Of a stretch of 5,848 bases of DNA, positions 4,344 to 5,848 are shown piece by piece. Origin of the DNA: SM23-62 sp964575235 (GTDB taxonomy: Bacteria > Bacteroidota > Bacteroidia > Bacteroidales > SM23-62); the NCBI GenBank assembly GCA_964575235.1, contig CAZNQG010000162.1, forward strand, positions 1-5,848, written 5' to 3'. A program made the position numbers and the translations under genes. The notes beneath the pieces are model-generated. The model had not been told where the DNA came from and did not search any database. It saw only the letters and a list, made by a program, of their open reading frames with translations. Every line of letters starts with the position of its first letter. Position 1 is the first letter of the stretch.

Positions 4344-5848
4344 TCATTCGTACCGGAGTGCTTCGGCAGGATTGGTAAGTCCGGCTTTTGCGGCCTGGTA
4401 TGCAACCGTCAGAAGTGCGATCAGGAGGGCGGCCAGGGCTGCCACTGCAAAGATCCACCAGGACATTTCCGTCCGGTACTCAAAGTTCTGCATGAATAGC
4501 TTTTCCAGCAGATACCAGGCTGAGGGTATGGCCAGGAAACATGCTGCCAGCACCAGCAGGGTGGTTTCCCTTGAAAGGAGCAGCATCACGGTTCCCACCC
4601 GGGCTCCCATGACCTTCCGGATGCCGATCTCGCGGGTGCGCTGTTCGGCCGTAAAGGAGGCCAGTCCGAAAAGCCCGAGGCAGGCGATAACAATGGCCAG
4701 GAAGGTAAAGTATTTCAGCAGTCTTCCCAGGCGTTCCTCCGAGCGGTATTGCTCGTCGAGGGCTTCGTCCACGAAGGTATAATCGAAGGGATATTCGGGG
4801 ATCATCTCGTTCCAGGTTTTTTCGATCCCCTTCATGGTCCCGGGTACATCCCCCGGGGCGATGCGGACCACCAGGTAATCCAGCCAGAAATCGATTGGCG
4901 TTGTGACAACTACCAGGGGCTCGATCCTGGTGCGTACCGAATGGTAGTGCCAGTCCTTCATCACCCCCGCCACATGCCCGCGGATGTTCCAGAAGGAGAA
5001 TGGATGCCCCACCGGTTCATCCACACCCATGATCCTGGCCACTTCCTCGTTGATCAGGAAATTGGCAACCGTATCGTGCAGAAGGTCTCCCGGGTATTCC
5101 TTCGAGAAGGACCTCCCTGCTGCCATCTCAATGCCCATGGTCTCGACGTAATCGAAATCGGCCGTATTGGTGCTGAACAGCACCTCCAGTTCGGGATCCT
5201 TGCCTTCCCAGTCGGCGCCGCTGGAATTGCTGCCGATGTGATGCGGCTGGTGCCCGCTGGCTGTTACGTAAAGTACATCCGGATTCCTGAGCAATTCTTC
5301 CTTCAGGGCATAATAGCTGTTCTTGATGTCGCCGCGCATGTAAACGTAGAACAGGTTCTCCCGGTCATAGCCCAGGTTCTTGCCCTTCATGTAGATCAGT
5401 TGCTTGTAAACGACGACGGTTCCGATGATCAGCAGAACCGAAAGGGTGAATTGTACCACCACGAGGATTTTTCGCATTCCCCCGCTCCTCATGCCGGAGC
5501 TGAGGTCCCCTTTCAGGACCCGTATGGGCCGGAATGCGGAGAGGTAGAGGGCGGGGTAGATTCCGGATATGAGTCCCGCGACCAGCGCAACCGCGATCAT
5601 GGAGACCAGGAAGCGTGCTCCGAGCAGGCTGTGGAAATCCAGTTCCTTTCCCGCCACCGTGTTGAAGACAGGCAGAACGGATGAGACGATGACCAGGGCG
5701 AAGACCAGGCTTATTAATGCGAGCAGGACGGATTCCCCGAAAAACTGTATGACGATGCTTCCCCGGTTGGCCCCGGCCGTTTTTCTCAGTCCGATCTCGC
5801 GGGCCCGGTTTGCCGACCGGGCGGTGGACAGGTTCATGAAGTTTATGC
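4344..5848 (-). CDS. MacB/FtsX-type ABC transporter permease, N-terminus beyond window
   Basis: The frame ends at TGA 4344-4346 and is open to the right edge. The residues before the first Met (5837) read I-N-F and join to MNLSTARSANRAREIGLRKT, which is normally in the interior of this family, so that Met is not the start. Family members are about 800 residues; about 500 are visible here. The signature RAREIGLRKTAGA and its repeat RTREIGIRKVMGA (about 400-412 from that Met) mark the two FtsX halves. Three membrane segments (about 28-57, 71-100, 123-148) precede a periplasmic MacB_PCD-like domain (about 150-370), followed by three more (about 375-396, 414-444, 459-482). The end, GLTNPAEALRYE, is typical. 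Such Bacteroidota permeases pair with an ATPase (usually LolD/MacB-like) for export or lipoprotein-related mechanotransmission. No ATPase is in view and the substrate is unknown. Confidence 0.9.
   Translation of the reverse strand, partial: INFMNLSTARSANRAREIGLRKTAGANRGSIVIQFFGESVLLALISLVFALVIVSSVLPVFNTVAGKELDFHSLLGARFLVSMIAVALVAGLISGIYPALYLSAFRPIRVLKGDLSSGMRSGGMRKILVVVQFTLSVLLIIGTVVVYKQLIYMKGKNLGYDRENLFYVYMRGDIKNSYYALKEELLRNPDVLYVTASGHQPHHIGSNSSGADWEGKDPELEVLFSTNTADFDYVETMGIEMAAGRSFSKEYPGDLLHDTVANFLINEEVARIMGVDEPVGHPFSFWNIRGHVAGVMKDWHYHSVRTRIEPLVVVTTPIDFWLDYLVVRIAPGDVPGTMKGIEKTWNEMIPEYPFDYTFVDEALDEQYRSEERLGRLLKYFTFLAIVIACLGLFGLASFTAEQRTREIGIRKVMGARVGTVMLLLSRETTLLVLAACFLAIPSAWYLLEKLFMQNFEYRTEMSWWIFAVAALAALLIALLTVAYQAAKAGLTNPAEALRYE

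Noticed and set aside
4749..5684. 311-codon plus-strand open frame opposite the permease
   Set aside because: It lies wholly antisense to a convincing FtsX-type permease, its translation shows no recognisable domain, and such frames are expected opposite moderately GC-rich genes.

Overview
The window looks like a piece of a Bacteroidota chromosome of moderate GC, possibly a Bacteroidales/Marinilabiliales-type organism, though the taxonomy below phylum is inference. Three things point there: a MacB/FtsX-type permease of the paralogous family that is abundant in this phylum, a promoter matching the Bacteroidota -33/-7 pattern (TTTG, about 20 bp, TAnnTTTG), and genes without clear Shine-Dalgarno sites. 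No rRNA, tRNA, CRISPR array, transposase or phage structural gene is visible.

Layout, left to right. Bases 1-552 (minus strand, running off the left edge) encode a XRE/CI-like helix-turn-helix regulator with an apparent second, degenerate copy of its DNA-binding unit. Bases 553-910 are a 358-bp divergent intergenic region that is unusually structured. It holds a 15-bp perfect dyad, a good plus-strand promoter overlapping that dyad, a GC-rich hairpin, a 10-bp palindrome, and a long-armed bulged inverted repeat about 100 bp across. Bases 911-2893 (+) encode a membrane-anchored SpoIIE/PP2C-type phosphatase. Its periplasmic sensor is a YfiR-like (DUF4154) domain, followed by a very long coiled coil, one membrane segment, and the cytoplasmic phosphatase. 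Bases 2927-3349 (+) encode a SiaC-family (DUF1987) phosphoprotein, the expected substrate class for such a phosphatase. Bases 3357-4247 (minus, convergent, only 7 bp away) encode a cysteine-free eIF2B-like/sugar-phosphate isomerase-like protein. Bases 4344-5848 (minus, running off the right edge) encode the C-terminal two thirds or so of a MacB/FtsX-type ABC permease.

Functional reading. The core is a two-gene signalling unit: periplasmic signal, YfiR-like domain, coiled coil, PP2C phosphatase, SiaC dephosphorylation. It resembles the SiaA-SiaC half of the Pseudomonas SiaABCD partner-switch, but neither a SiaB-type kinase nor a SiaD-type diguanylate cyclase is present in the window. The divergently encoded HTH protein and the dyad overlapping the phosphatase promoter suggest, without proving, transcriptional control of this unit. 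The two genes at the right are probably functionally unrelated.
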